Assembly: GCA_028291515.1 (NCBI GenBank)
Contig: JAQGHU010000001.1
Location: 1-64,000 of the forward strand
Reading direction: 5' to 3'
DNA from: Schlesneria sp.
GTDB lineage: Bacteria > Planctomycetota > Planctomycetia > Planctomycetales > Planctomycetaceae
DNA length: 64,000 nt
Position 1 is the first letter of the stretch. Every line of letters starts with the position of its first letter. A program made the position numbers and the translations under genes. This document shows positions 43,125-52,689 of this stretch, piece by piece. The notes under the pieces were generated by a model. The model worked only from the letters and a program-made list of their open reading frames with translations, was not told the DNA's origin and ran no database searches.

Positions 43125-44816
43125 TTAGTATTCCCAGCTCATACCGAAACTGTAGTTACTGGTGATGAATGATCCTCGCTTGTCTCGCAGCAACGGACTG
43201 ATTGGGTACGCCTGCCAATCAATGTCTTGCGAGGGTCGATAGACGTTGCCCACCACGATCACCGTATATCCGGCCTGGAAGTCGGCATTGCTGAGAATCT
43301 TGGACTTCTTCAGCACAGGAACGTACTGGAACAACTTCGCCTTCCCGAAGATCGACTGCTCAAACAGGGGCGACAACGCGGTTGTGGTATCCTGATGTGC
43401 AAATTTCGTCGCCGCGGGGTTATTTCGTGGCATGGTCGTGAGACCCGGTACTGCTGGGTTCGTATTAAAGTAATATGCATCGCCGATGTTGTAACCGCTC
43501 AGGTTTCGAGCCGAAACGTTGGCCAGCAGCCCCAGTTTCGAAGTCGTCCAGATCTTGAATCGCTCGCCACCGATATCGAATCGGAAGCCCGCTTCTGGAC
43601 CGGCCAACTGGGTTGTGACGGACGATGACAACAGCGATTGCATGATGCTTAGGTTAATCAACGGCTCCAGACTCGTCGCGCCCGCTGGGCTCAAGAACCC
43701 ATTACTGGTCCCCGTCGTCGTCCCGGTACCACCGCCGGTGCCAGTACCACCAACACCACTACCTGGTAAATTGATGGTGTAACCCAATCCGCTGTCAGCA
43801 CCGTCAAACTGAAATGTTTCACGGATGGCCATGTAGCGCGCACCGTACATTGCACGCATCATGAATCCCGGCTTATCGATGATCGGCGTTGTAATCCAGT
43901 CCAGGTTCGCACCGCCGGACTGCGTGCTGTATTGAAGGCGGTAGTAAATATCGAATGGCATCACCATCCCAGGCAGCCCGTCGCCATCCGTGTCGGCACC
44001 ACTCAGCGGGAGGCCAGCGTAGGCATGCAGACGATCGACTTCGAGATCGGGATTCAGACCAAACAGGGTCGAGTTGAACTGACGTTGATCACCGAGAAAG
44101 AACTTTGCGGACGAGGGACCGATGAACCATCCAGACGCTTCGACGCCGGACGAATCGGGGTTTGTCCAGCCCCAGGTCGCACGCATCCCGCCAGAGCTGA
44201 GTCGATCAGTAATGCTTCCTGTCGATTGACCAAGGAAGATCGGAAAATCTGTTGCTGTGGTGGTGCCGGTACCAGTGCCTGTGCCACCTGTACCACCCGT
44301 GCCGCCCGTGCCCGATCCGATCAGGGAGCGGTGCGGTGTGCCGGTTGGTACGGCAACTTGTTCGAAGAACTGCTGATTGTGATCAATGAACTGCCCCGTC
44401 CCCCCGGGCTCAGTGAAGATATCAATCGTGTTTGCCTGTGGATCGCCGATGAAGTTTGAGGGACGAGTGGTGTTCCCAATCAGTCCTTCCAGCGAGAAGT
44501 AGTACTTCTTGCCCCCCGTCAGCTGCCTGTTAAACCAAAGTCCATTCTGATTGGACGTTTCGTCTACGGGCGGACCGTAAGGGGTAATATTCGGCCAGGC
44601 GTTTGCCCCCGGCGGATATCCCGCCGGCATCCCACCATATTGCTGTGGGGGGTTAGGCCCATAGTTTCCACTATATGGCGGCGGCATCATCCCCGTGAGA
44701 TCGGGATTGCCTAAATTATTGGGGATACCAGCAGGAGGTGGCTGCGCAATTGCTTGCCCGCCTACCGCTGACAACCACATACTGAGGAGACATGCCAACC
44801 AGTGCCGTTTCCGCAT
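43125..44816 (-). CDS. BBP7-type outer-membrane beta-barrel protein
   Basis: The ATG at 44814-44816 follows AGGGAACG and gives a signal peptide (to Ala-Ile-Ala-Gln). The 563-residue product then has a Pro/Gly/Asn-rich region. A large beta-barrel follows, with repeated Tyr/Phe-ended strands and a C-terminal NYSFGMSWEY. It resembles BBP7-family proteins found in planctomycetes. Two Gly/Thr runs lie inside loops (near 44245-44310 and 43690-43760). Alone in its transcription unit; role probably outer-membrane pore or surface. Confidence 0.75.
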   Translation of the reverse strand: MRKRHWLACLLSMWLSAVGGQAIAQPPPAGIPNNLGNPDLTGMMPPPYSGNYGPNPPQQYGGMPAGYPPGANAWPNITPYGPPVDETSNQNGLWFNRQLTGGKKYYFSLEGLIGNTTRPSNFIGDPQANTIDIFTEPGGTGQFIDHNQQFFEQVAVPTGTPHRSLIGSGTGGTGGTGGTGTGTGTTTATDFPIFLGQSTGSITDRLSSGGMRATWGWTNPDSSGVEASGWFIGPSSAKFFLGDQRQFNSTLFGLNPDLEVDRLHAYAGLPLSGADTDGDGLPGMVMPFDIYYRLQYSTQSGGANLDWITTPIIDKPGFMMRAMYGARYMAIRETFQFDGADSGLGYTINLPGSGVGGTGTGGGTGTTTGTSNGFLSPAGATSLEPLINLSIMQSLLSSSVTTQLAGPEAGFRFDIGGERFKIWTTSKLGLLANVSARNLSGYNIGDAYYFNTNPAVPGLTTMPRNNPAATKFAHQDTTTALSPLFEQSIFGKAKLFQYVPVLKKSKILSNADFQAGYTVIVVGNVYRPSQDIDWQAYPISPLLRDKRGSFITSNYSFGMSWEY

Positions 44817-45066
44817 CAGTCGTTCCCTGACTTGGACGCCGAGAGCCGAAGTAACTTCGCGAGCCATTGGTGGCCCAACGCAAGCGCGACAATCCGCGCC
44901 TACCGGTTCTATCGGAATGTGGTCTTGGTAAACTCTAACGATTGTTCGGAAGTTGACGAAAAACGGGCCGCTTCCGGTTATAGCGATCTTTCAGCTAGTG
45001 CAAGTGGCCGGAACTGCGGGTTGCCCCCGTTCTCAACATCCCCTACGGCCAAATCTGCCGTTGGCG

Positions 45067-46968
45067 TCACTCCAGATAGGTGCCGCGCGCCGCTCCTGCT
45101 TCATAGGTAGCAACCAACTGCTGCAGTTCGTCCTGAGTGAGATGGCCCGATTCCACGCGGGCTTGAAGTTGCTTGCGGAATGACTCCACCAGTTGCGACT
45201 TCTCGTACCGCGCGAACTGGACCATATCGCTGATGCGACTGCCGGCAACCAGCTTCGTGACGTGGTAACGGCCGTCGTTATCGATGACGACCTGGGCTTC
45301 GTTCGGGTTTCCAAATAAGTTGTGATGACTTCCCATCACCTCTTGATAGGCCCCAGTCAGGAAGATCCCCAGATAGTAGTCCTCACCGTCTTTCCAGTTG
45401 TGCAACTCCAGGGTCTCTTTGACATCCTTCAGATCCACAAACCGGTCGATCTTGCCGTCACTGTCGCAAGTCACATCCACCAGGGTGGCATAGTCCCGCG
45501 GGATTTCGTTGAGACGGTGGATTGGGACAATGGGGAAAAGCTGGTGAATCGCCCAACTATCGGGGGCTGAGCGGAATAGCGAGAAATTACAGAGATACTT
45601 CTGGGCAAGAATTTTCTTCAAATTCTGAAACTCTTCATCTGGAAACGCATCGTCTTCGGACTCGTCTAGAGCGCGAGCACAAGTCTCCCAAAACAGGACT
45701 TCGCCCTTCGCCCGATCCTCAAGACTGATCAGTCCCAAGTTGAATTGGGTATGCAATTCGTCCTTATGTTCGAGCGCGTCGTGGTAATACTCCGCGTAGT
45801 TCTTGCCGTTAATCGAATCGCACAGATCCTTCAATTCGGTGATGACCTGCGGATCATCCTCATCGACAGTGACTTCCGCCTCGTCCTCGGCAAAGGTCTC
45901 GATTTCATCGCGGATCGAGGTAATGAATACTGTATGGTAGGCGGTCATGAAGCGTCCGCTCTCCGTCACCAAGTGCGGGTGCGGCACATTTTCGTCGTCG
46001 CAAACCGCTTTGATCACATAGACAACATCATTCGCAAATTCCTGCACGGTATAGTTGACGCTCGATTCGAACCGGGTTTGCGAGCCGTCATAGTCCACGC
46101 CCAAACCGCCGCCGATATCGAGGAATTCGATCCCGCACCCCATCTGCCGAAGTTTGCTGTAAACGCGAGCCGCCTCCTTCATCGCGTTCTTGACACGTTT
46201 GATATCCGTGATTTGCGATCCAATATGGAAATGCAGCAGCTTCAACTGGCCATCTAGTTTGGCCTCTTTCAGCAGGCGGACGCACTGGAGGAGTTCAGAT
46301 GTGGTCAGGCCGAACTTCGCCGCTTCCCCTCCCGAAGAAGCCCATTTTCCCGACCCACGCGAGTACAACTTTGCCCTCAAGCCGATCCAAGGGGCAACTC
46401 CATTCTTCTGCGCCAACCGAATGACGGTCTTCAGCTCGTTCAGTTTTTCGACAATAATTGTCACGCGCTTACCGGCGCGAACGGCCAGTAGAGCCGTTTC
46501 GATAAACGCTTCGTCTTTGAAGCCATTGCAAAGCATCAGCGAATCCGACGCCTGCTCTTGAGCAACGGCGGCATAGAGTTCTGCCTTGGATCCACATTCC
46601 AACCCAACCCGACAGCGCGAACTGTCGCGAAGGAACTCCTCGACGACCTCACGCCGTGGATTGACCTTCATTGGAAACACCGGATAGTGCAATCCCTGAA
46701 ACTCATACTCTTTGATCGCCGACTGGTAAGCATTCGATAGTCGGCGAAGTTGCGCTGTCAGGAGTTGCGGAAACCGGATCACCAGTGGCAACTGCAACTT
46801 CCGCTCGGTCAGCAAGTGATCAACAAGCTCCTTCAGGTCCACGTATCGCGGATCGTCCTTGCCAGGACGGACGATGATGTGTCCCTTGGAATTGATATCG
46901 AAATAACCGGTGGACCAGTTTTCGACGCCGTAAACCTGCTGGATAAACTGAAGCGTTTCGTCTTGCAT
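45067..46968 (-). CDS. speA: biosynthetic arginine decarboxylase
   Basis: I chose the ATG at 46966-46968 because the product then starts like other SpeA proteins (YGVENWSTGYFDIN). It has 633 residues, normal for SpeA. The PLP lysine lies in PMKVNP (Lys101), and HFHIGSQI and DIGGGLGVDYDGS follow. It converts arginine to agmatine, the first step of the agmatine route to putrescine. Upstream codons in frame could add about 54 residues but lack similarity. The gene is divergent from the exporter operon. Confidence 0.93.
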   Translation of the reverse strand: MQDETLQFIQQVYGVENWSTGYFDINSKGHIIVRPGKDDPRYVDLKELVDHLLTERKLQLPLVIRFPQLLTAQLRRLSNAYQSAIKEYEFQGLHYPVFPMKVNPRREVVEEFLRDSSRCRVGLECGSKAELYAAVAQEQASDSLMLCNGFKDEAFIETALLAVRAGKRVTIIVEKLNELKTVIRLAQKNGVAPWIGLRAKLYSRGSGKWASSGGEAAKFGLTTSELLQCVRLLKEAKLDGQLKLLHFHIGSQITDIKRVKNAMKEAARVYSKLRQMGCGIEFLDIGGGLGVDYDGSQTRFESSVNYTVQEFANDVVYVIKAVCDDENVPHPHLVTESGRFMTAYHTVFITSIRDEIETFAEDEAEVTVDEDDPQVITELKDLCDSINGKNYAEYYHDALEHKDELHTQFNLGLISLEDRAKGEVLFWETCARALDESEDDAFPDEEFQNLKKILAQKYLCNFSLFRSAPDSWAIHQLFPIVPIHRLNEIPRDYATLVDVTCDSDGKIDRFVDLKDVKETLELHNWKDGEDYYLGIFLTGAYQEVMGSHHNLFGNPNEAQVVIDNDGRYHVTKLVAGSRISDMVQFARYEKSQLVESFRKQLQARVESGHLTQDELQQLVATYEAGAARGTYLE

Positions 46969-47102
46969 GACGGTTGTAATTTCACTTTGTCGGAGAATAC
47001 GGGTCGACAGTGGATGCAGAATGCGGGAAACTCGTGCAATCACGATGCCAACCGAATCACCATCTCGGCTGGCATTTTGTGAGGGAATTGTAATCATTTG
47101 AC

Positions 47103-48464
47103 GTGTCGATGCTGCAACCGAGACGGTCATTTCCGCCGTCGGTCGCGCGTTTCATGTCTCTATCATTAGCCTTGAGAGTTTCCGTGGCTTCAGAAACTTC
47201 GACTAAGCTTGCCGATCGGGTGCAATCACTGCGGCTGCCGCCGACATCCAAACACCCCTCGAACGGTGCTGGACTTCCTTGGGCGCTATGCTTGCTCTCG
47301 ATGGTGGTTATCGCGTACCTGCTCTATGCCGGTAGCCCGCTTCAGCGAAGTGCTGAATCGAAAGGCGACGATATCGTCACTTCGAAGCCAGGATCCAAGG
47401 GGACCAGCGCGACTCCTGCGGAGAACAATGCCACCTCAGTCACCCCGGCTGCAGCTGGCGACATCGCGTTGGAATCCAAAGGGTATATCATCCCCGAGCA
47501 GCAGATCCTGGTCAGCCCCCAAGTGAGCGGTCGCATCATCGAACTCAACTTTGACGCCGGGCAACGCGTCGAAAAGGATTTTGTGCTCGCGGTTCTCGAC
47601 AATACCGAATACCTCGCCGAGTTTGATCGGATTCAAGCCACTCTGGAATCGTCCAAGCAGAACCTAGCCGAAGTCGAAGAAGGAAACCGCCCCGACGAGA
47701 AGGCTCAGTCCAAGGCCGAACTCGCCGAGGCGGAAACGAATCTCGCTCAGTCTGAACGCGAATTTCAGCGTAAAAAAGATTTGATGGAGCGCAAGATCGT
47801 CTCCAAGGAGGATTTCGAAGCGGCCGAATCTCAATATCGAGCCCTCGCCAAACGCGTCGAGCGATTAGCGGCCAGCAGTCGACTGATGGATGAAGGGGCA
47901 CGAACCGAGCGGAAACGTTCTGCCAAAGCGCAGACCCAGCAGATCGAAGCCGAATTGCGCCGCGCGAAATGGCGGCTAGACAACTGCGTCATCACCGCTC
48001 CGATCAGTGGCACCATTCTGAAGAAAAATGCGGAACTGGGAAACCTCGTCAATCCCATCGCGTTCAATGGTTCGTACAGTTTGTGTGACATCGCGGATCT
48101 CTCCAAGCTCGAAGTGGACCTCAGCATTCAAGAACGCGACATCTCGCGAGTTTACAAGGGTCAAAAATGCCGCGTCCGCGCCGAGGCCTATCCTAAACGC
48201 GCTTACGATGGTGTGGTGTCCAGGCTGATGCCGATTGCTGACCGTGCGAAGGGAGCGTTGCCTGTCCGCGTTCGGCTGACCGTCCCCGCAGAAGAAGAGG
48301 GGATGTATTTGAAACCTGAAATGGGGGCGATCGTGACGTTCTACAACTCCGACTCCCCCAAGGCCGGTCCAGAGAACGAACCGCGTCATACGCTGGACCC
48401 GATGCCCGGTGCGAGCTCGGGTTCGTCAACGACTGGCATACCCAAGTCAGCCGCGGACAATTAG
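47103..48464 (+). CDS. HlyD/membrane-fusion adaptor of ABC exporter
   Basis: The 453-residue product (GTG 47103) has one membrane helix, a biotinyl-lipoyl half (GYIIPEQQILVSPQVSGRII), a long coiled coil (about 180-290) and the second half with APISGTILKK. It links an inner-membrane exporter to the periplasm or outer membrane. Its true start may be the GTG at 47184, which has GAGAG upstream and would remove 27 weak residues. It is first in an operon with an ABC ATPase and two permeases, about 90 bases apart. Confidence 0.8.
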   Translation: MSMLQPRRSFPPSVARFMSLSLALRVSVASETSTKLADRVQSLRLPPTSKHPSNGAGLPWALCLLSMVVIAYLLYAGSPLQRSAESKGDDIVTSKPGSKGTSATPAENNATSVTPAAAGDIALESKGYIIPEQQILVSPQVSGRIIELNFDAGQRVEKDFVLAVLDNTEYLAEFDRIQATLESSKQNLAEVEEGNRPDEKAQSKAELAEAETNLAQSEREFQRKKDLMERKIVSKEDFEAAESQYRALAKRVERLAASSRLMDEGARTERKRSAKAQTQQIEAELRRAKWRLDNCVITAPISGTILKKNAELGNLVNPIAFNGSYSLCDIADLSKLEVDLSIQERDISRVYKGQKCRVRAEAYPKRAYDGVVSRLMPIADRAKGALPVRVRLTVPAEEEGMYLKPEMGAIVTFYNSDSPKAGPENEPRHTLDPMPGASSGSSTTGIPKSAADN

Positions 48465-48552
48465 CACTGTCGCCGACTTCACTGTCGAATCTGACAGTCC
48501 GCGATCGACAATAAACAGTCCTCACTGATTCAACATCGCTCAGGAATTCTCA

Positions 48553-49242
48553 ATGACCGATAGTGCCAAGTGTGTTGAGGTTCGCAATGTTCATAAATCA
48601 TTCCGTCGCGGCAGCGAAGTCGTGGATGTATTGAATGGCCTGAACTTAACCGTCAACGAAGGTGAATTCGTCGGGCTCATGGGGCCCTCGGGCTCAGGAA
48701 AGACGACGCTACTCAACCTGATCGCGGGATTGGATCGGCCGACGGAAGGAGAGGTCTTCGTAAAGGGCGAGAAGATTTCATCAATGACGGAGAGCCAACT
48801 GGCCTCGTGGCGGACACGCAGCATTGGCTTCGTGTTCCAGTTCTATAACCTGCTGCCCGTTCTAACCGCTTTTCGCAATGTCGAACTACCGCTACTGCTC
48901 CTGCCCCTATCGGCCAGTGAGCGAAAGAAGCAGGTCTTAACAGCTCTCGACATCGTGGGCCTGTCCGAACGGCTGCATCATCGACCGGGTCAACTTTCCG
49001 GGGGGCAGCAGCAGCGAGTCGGGATCGCTCGTGCGATCGTAACCGATCCTTCGCTGATCGTGGCCGACGAACCGACTGGAGCGTTGGATTCCAAATCGGC
49101 CGACGAAATCCTGGACCTACTTGGTGAGCTGCGCAAATCCCTGCACAAGACGATCATCATCGTGACGCATGACCCTCGCGCCGCCGCCCGTGCGGACCGC
49201 GAGATTCATTTGGACAAAGGTCAATTGGTCACAGGCAAGTAG
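48553..49242 (+). CDS. ABC transporter ATPase, LolD/MacB type
   Basis: The 229-residue ATPase has Walker [10 protein letters not shown] (44-52), signature LSGGQQQR, and Walker B with [12 protein letters not shown]. Sequence and length match the MacB/LolD/FtsE group that acts with FtsX-like permeases. It lies between the adaptor and the first permease. Confidence 0.92.
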   Translation: MTDSAKCVEVRNVHKSFRRGSEVVDVLNGLNLTVNEGEFVGLMGPSGSGKTTLLNLIAGLDRPTEGEVFVKGEKISSMTESQLASWRTRSIGFVFQFYNLLPVLTAFRNVELPLLLLPLSASERKKQVLTALDIVGLSERLHHRPGQLSGGQQQRVGIARAIVTDPSLIVADEPTGALDSKSADEILDLLGELRKSLHKTIIIVTHDPRAAARADREIHLDKGQLVTGK

Positions 49243-49288
49243 GTCATCGCCATCGTTTCGCTTCGCGTGGTCACAGGGAGACTTCCCG

Positions 49289-50554
49289 ATGAAATATCTG
49301 TATCTGGTTTTTGAAAACATCCGTCGGAATCTGATCCGCACGATCCTCACCGGGTTGGGCACGATGGTGATGGTTCTAGTCGTCACATTGGTGTTCACGG
49401 TCTTGACGTCGCTCGACAAATCCACCACGGAAAAACAGAAGAATCTCAAGGCCATTGTCACGGAAAAATGGCAAATCCCCAGCATGATGCCTTATTCCTA
49501 CGCGCAGGCACTCAGCGAAGGAGGAGCGGACCCGGGCGATCCAGATGCCGCGCGCCCCGATGACTCGATGTCGTGGGGCTTCTTCGTCGGCTCTACGGAA
49601 GAGAATGCAGCCAAACGCAGTTTCGAAAACCTGTTCTTCGCGTTCATCATGGAGCCTGAAAAAGCACGAACGATGCTGGACGAAGTCGATGCGCTCTCGG
49701 ACGAAGAGGCACTGCCGCTGACGGCTGCGATTCAACGGATGAAGGACGTCCCCAATGGTGTCATCATTGGCCAGGAACGCCTGGACAAGATGAAGAAACG
49801 AGTTGGCGATCGAATCACCGTCTTCGGCCGCAACTATCGTGATATGAATCTGGAATTGGAAATCGTGGGCACATTCCCCAAAGAGCCCGCCCGCTACGCC
49901 GATAGCTCGGTCATCAGCCGTGAATACTTCAACCGGCAACTGGATGCGTATCAGCGATCACACAACAACCAGCCACACGTTATGGCTGAGAAAACATTGG
50001 GCCTGGTCTGGCTGCGACTGAGCAATCGCAAGACATTCAACAAGGTGTCGGAACAGATTCTCAAATCGCCATCGTTCACCAGCCCCGCCGTCAAAATAGA
50101 AACGTCGTCCACCGGGATCGGTGCCTTCCTGGAAGCCTGGCGCGACATCATCTGGGCCATGCGATGGCTGATGACGCCTGCCTGCATGCTGGTCTTGTCG
50201 CTCGTCATTTCGAATGCCATCAGTATCAGTGTCCGCGAGCGTCAACTGGAATTCGCGGTGATGAAAGTCCTCGGTTTCCATCCAAACCAAATCCTGTCGT
50301 TAGTCCTGATCGAGGCCTTGCTTGTCGGTGTTCTCTCCGGGTTGCTCAGTGCGGCACTCACTTACGGGTTGGTCAATGGCATCTGGGGCGGTCTTCCGTT
50401 TCGAATTGCCTTCTTCCCCAAATTTGCCGTTCCGATTGATGCCTTGTGGTGGGGAGCCGCGATGGGTGGTGCGACGGCATTCGTTGGTAGTTTTTACCCG
50501 GCGTGGCAGGCGCGGTCCGTCAAGGTTTCCGATGTCTTCGCACGAGTCACATAG
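49289..50554 (+). CDS. FtsX/MacB-type permease 1
   Basis: From the ATG at 49289 (after CAGGGAG) the product is 421 residues. It has an N-terminal helix, a large periplasmic domain and three C-terminal helices (VISNAISISVRERQLEFAVM, then KVLGFHPNQI). This is the MacB/FtsX plan. The periplasmic domain has a GDRITVFGRNYRDMNLELEI segment. It is one of two unlike permeases in the operon, presumably forming a heterodimer. Confidence 0.85.
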   Translation: MKYLYLVFENIRRNLIRTILTGLGTMVMVLVVTLVFTVLTSLDKSTTEKQKNLKAIVTEKWQIPSMMPYSYAQALSEGGADPGDPDAARPDDSMSWGFFVGSTEENAAKRSFENLFFAFIMEPEKARTMLDEVDALSDEEALPLTAAIQRMKDVPNGVIIGQERLDKMKKRVGDRITVFGRNYRDMNLELEIVGTFPKEPARYADSSVISREYFNRQLDAYQRSHNNQPHVMAEKTLGLVWLRLSNRKTFNKVSEQILKSPSFTSPAVKIETSSTGIGAFLEAWRDIIWAMRWLMTPACMLVLSLVISNAISISVRERQLEFAVMKVLGFHPNQILSLVLIEALLVGVLSGLLSAALTYGLVNGIWGGLPFRIAFFPKFAVPIDALWWGAAMGGATAFVGSFYPAWQARSVKVSDVFARVT

Positions 50555-50612
50555 TCTCGTCGCCACATCGTTGTGAAACTTTCACACCGCTCACTTTGAC
50601 AGAAATATTCCC

Positions 50613-52139
50613 ATGTCTGAACTCAATATCTTCGCTGCCGCTCCCTGGCATCTGTCGACCGATTCGCCAATCTTGCTGGGCGTATTTAGTTTTGTTGTGG
50701 TGGCAATTCTCACGTTAGTTTTCATCGGCAAAGTGCCGCTCAGCTACAACCTTTTGAATCTTCGCATCCGCTGGGTGACGACGCTGATGACTGCGCTGGC
50801 ATTCACATTGGTCATCGGCTTGCAAACGGTGATGCTGTCTTTCGTCAACGGCATGTACGCCATGACCGACTCGACGGGACAGCCGGGTAATATCCTGATT
50901 CTGTCCGAAGGATCCACCGACGAAATCTTCAGCAATCTCGGTTTCGCCGATGCCACCGATCTGGAAACTCAAGAGGGTGTCCTCAAAAGCGACGGCAAGG
51001 CAATGGTCAGTCGCGAGACCTACCTGAACGTCGTACAGCCGATTGTCGACCATAAACCTGGCCGACCGAGTCGTCGATTCTTACAGGTCCGCGGAGTGGA
51101 AGTCCCTGCCATGTCGGCACTCGTTCACGGAATGAGGTTGGGGGCCGGCAGCGAGTGGTTTTCTGACGCGGGCGTTCGCGAGGTCGCCAAGGGGGGTGAA
51201 ACGGCAATTGAGGTCGTCCTTGGCCACGGAATCGCGATGGACTTGGGAAGCGACCGGAAACCCGCAGCGCTCGCCACGGCGAAGAATAAGGAACGACTCG
51301 ATGTCGGTGACCTGTTCGATGTCGGTGGCCGGCATTGGGTTGTCACCGGCGTCATGGAATCGACCGGATCACTCTACGACTCAGAAGTCTGGACCAAGCA
51401 ATCTCAAATCGGGGCCTTGTTCGGCAAACCCAACTACACGACCTTCGTGTTACGCGCCGATCCGGATTTTAGAAAAGCCCAACGCGAAGAGTACTTGGTC
51501 TCTCGCCAAAAAAAGGCCGAGGAGTCCTATCAAAAAGCGTTGGTTGAACGGGTTGCCGACCCGACGCTGCCAAAGCCAACACTCGAAGTTATCAAACGTC
51601 CAACCAGCGACGATGCCTGGGGCGCGGAAATGCTGCGAGACTTCTTCGCCAACGAATACACCAAAGCTCGCTTAAGCCCTCAGGTGGAGACGACGTACTT
51701 TTCAGCCATGACGCAGACGAACCTGCAGTTCCTGGTCGCGATTCTCTTCCTGTGCTGCATCATGTCATTGGGGGGAGTCTTCGGAGTCATGAACACCATG
51801 TTCGCAGCGATCAGCCAGCGAACGCGCGACATCGGGGTGCTCAGACTGATGGGCTACAAGCGTTGGCAGATCCTCGTGTCGTTTATGTTTGAATCGATTG
51901 CGTTGGCAATTTTGGGTGGGTTGCTGGGCTGTGCCATCGGCTCGCTGGCAGACGGTGCGACAGCGAGTAGCGTTATTTCCGGCGGGGCGGGCGGCGGGAA
52001 ATTCATCGTCCTGCGGATGACTGTCGACTTCAGTACTTTGGCGTTAGGAATGCTGCTGTCGATCGTGATGGGATTTATCGGTGGTCTGATCCCAGCTCTG
52101 TCGGCAATGCGGCTGACTGCATTGGAAGCATTGCGATAG
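50613..52139 (+). CDS. FtsX/MacB-type permease 2
   Basis: The 508-residue product has an extra N-terminal helix pair, a larger periplasmic domain and the same C-terminal motif (MNTMFAAISQRTRDIGVLRL, then MGYKRWQIL). It differs enough from permease 1 to be a distinct subunit. It follows by 58 bases. The substrate of the adaptor-ATPase-two-permease exporter cannot be read. Confidence 0.85.
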   Translation: MSELNIFAAAPWHLSTDSPILLGVFSFVVVAILTLVFIGKVPLSYNLLNLRIRWVTTLMTALAFTLVIGLQTVMLSFVNGMYAMTDSTGQPGNILILSEGSTDEIFSNLGFADATDLETQEGVLKSDGKAMVSRETYLNVVQPIVDHKPGRPSRRFLQVRGVEVPAMSALVHGMRLGAGSEWFSDAGVREVAKGGETAIEVVLGHGIAMDLGSDRKPAALATAKNKERLDVGDLFDVGGRHWVVTGVMESTGSLYDSEVWTKQSQIGALFGKPNYTTFVLRADPDFRKAQREEYLVSRQKKAEESYQKALVERVADPTLPKPTLEVIKRPTSDDAWGAEMLRDFFANEYTKARLSPQVETTYFSAMTQTNLQFLVAILFLCCIMSLGGVFGVMNTMFAAISQRTRDIGVLRLMGYKRWQILVSFMFESIALAILGGLLGCAIGSLADGATASSVISGGAGGGKFIVLRMTVDFSTLALGMLLSIVMGFIGGLIPALSAMRLTALEALR

Positions 52140-52528
52140 TTGTCATTGACGACGAGCTAAACCTCGCGGGTTATCGCGATCTCAGCGCGCTGGCACTCGC
52201 AAATTCGCAGAAAGCGAACTTTCTCTGCTGCAATCACTGGCAGACCGAAAGCTGGAGCGCACACTTGTTGTGTGGGTCAACGCTTCTGCAACCTCTCCTC
52301 TGGAATGCAACGTTTATGACGTTCATGGATGTTCCCTCGTGGTGGGGTCTCCCAAGCCTGCCGCCGGGCAGTTGACGCGAGTTTGAGTGCAGGGCAATGC
52401 GAGAGACGCTGTCATGAAAAGTGGCAGAGTCTCGAAAGCGTGATTCGACTGGTGTTTCGAGGATGTCGTTGGTTTTGGTGTTCGTCTTGTCCGACCGCCG
52501 ATGGCGGCCCAACCTGAAGGAGAATGAA
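52140..52528. other. intergenic region after the exporter operon
   Basis: No gene-like frame is seen and no clear terminator closes the exporter operon here. The stretch leads to a small frame at 52529. Confidence 0.35.
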
Positions 52529-52609
52529 ATGACTCCACGATGGTCTGTGGAACTGTGGCGACCGGAACAGCATCAATGGCACGCCTTGCTGCATGGCGCT
52601 CCACCGTAG
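52529..52609 (+). CDS. possible 26-residue small protein
   Basis: A short frame has an excellent ribosome site (AAGGAG at 52517-52522, six bases before ATG) and ends in TAG at 52609. A strong hairpin follows 45 bases later. The peptide (MTPRWSVELWRPEQHQWHAL and a short tail) is rich in Trp, His and Arg. No family is known to me; a longer frame from a GTG at 52421 is possible. It may be a small expressed protein. Confidence 0.3.
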   Translation: MTPRWSVELWRPEQHQWHALLHGAPP

Positions 52610-52652
52610 CAAGTATGCCTCCGATACCAGCCTCGCTCATTCTGAGCACCAC

Positions 52653-52689
52653 ACAGCCCGGCCTGCATTCCTGCACGCCGGGCTGTTTC
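52653..52689. terminator. terminator between the small frame and the MFS gene
   Basis: CAGCCCGGC (52654-52662) pairs with GCCGGGCTG (52677-52685), followed by TTTCATTT on the plus strand. It touches the MFS stop codon and may serve both strands. Confidence 0.6.

Noticed and set aside
43690-44310. Tandem repeats in the barrel gene as CRISPR or satellite
   Set aside because: They are short GTG/GGT codon runs encoding Gly/Thr loops, without spacer structure.
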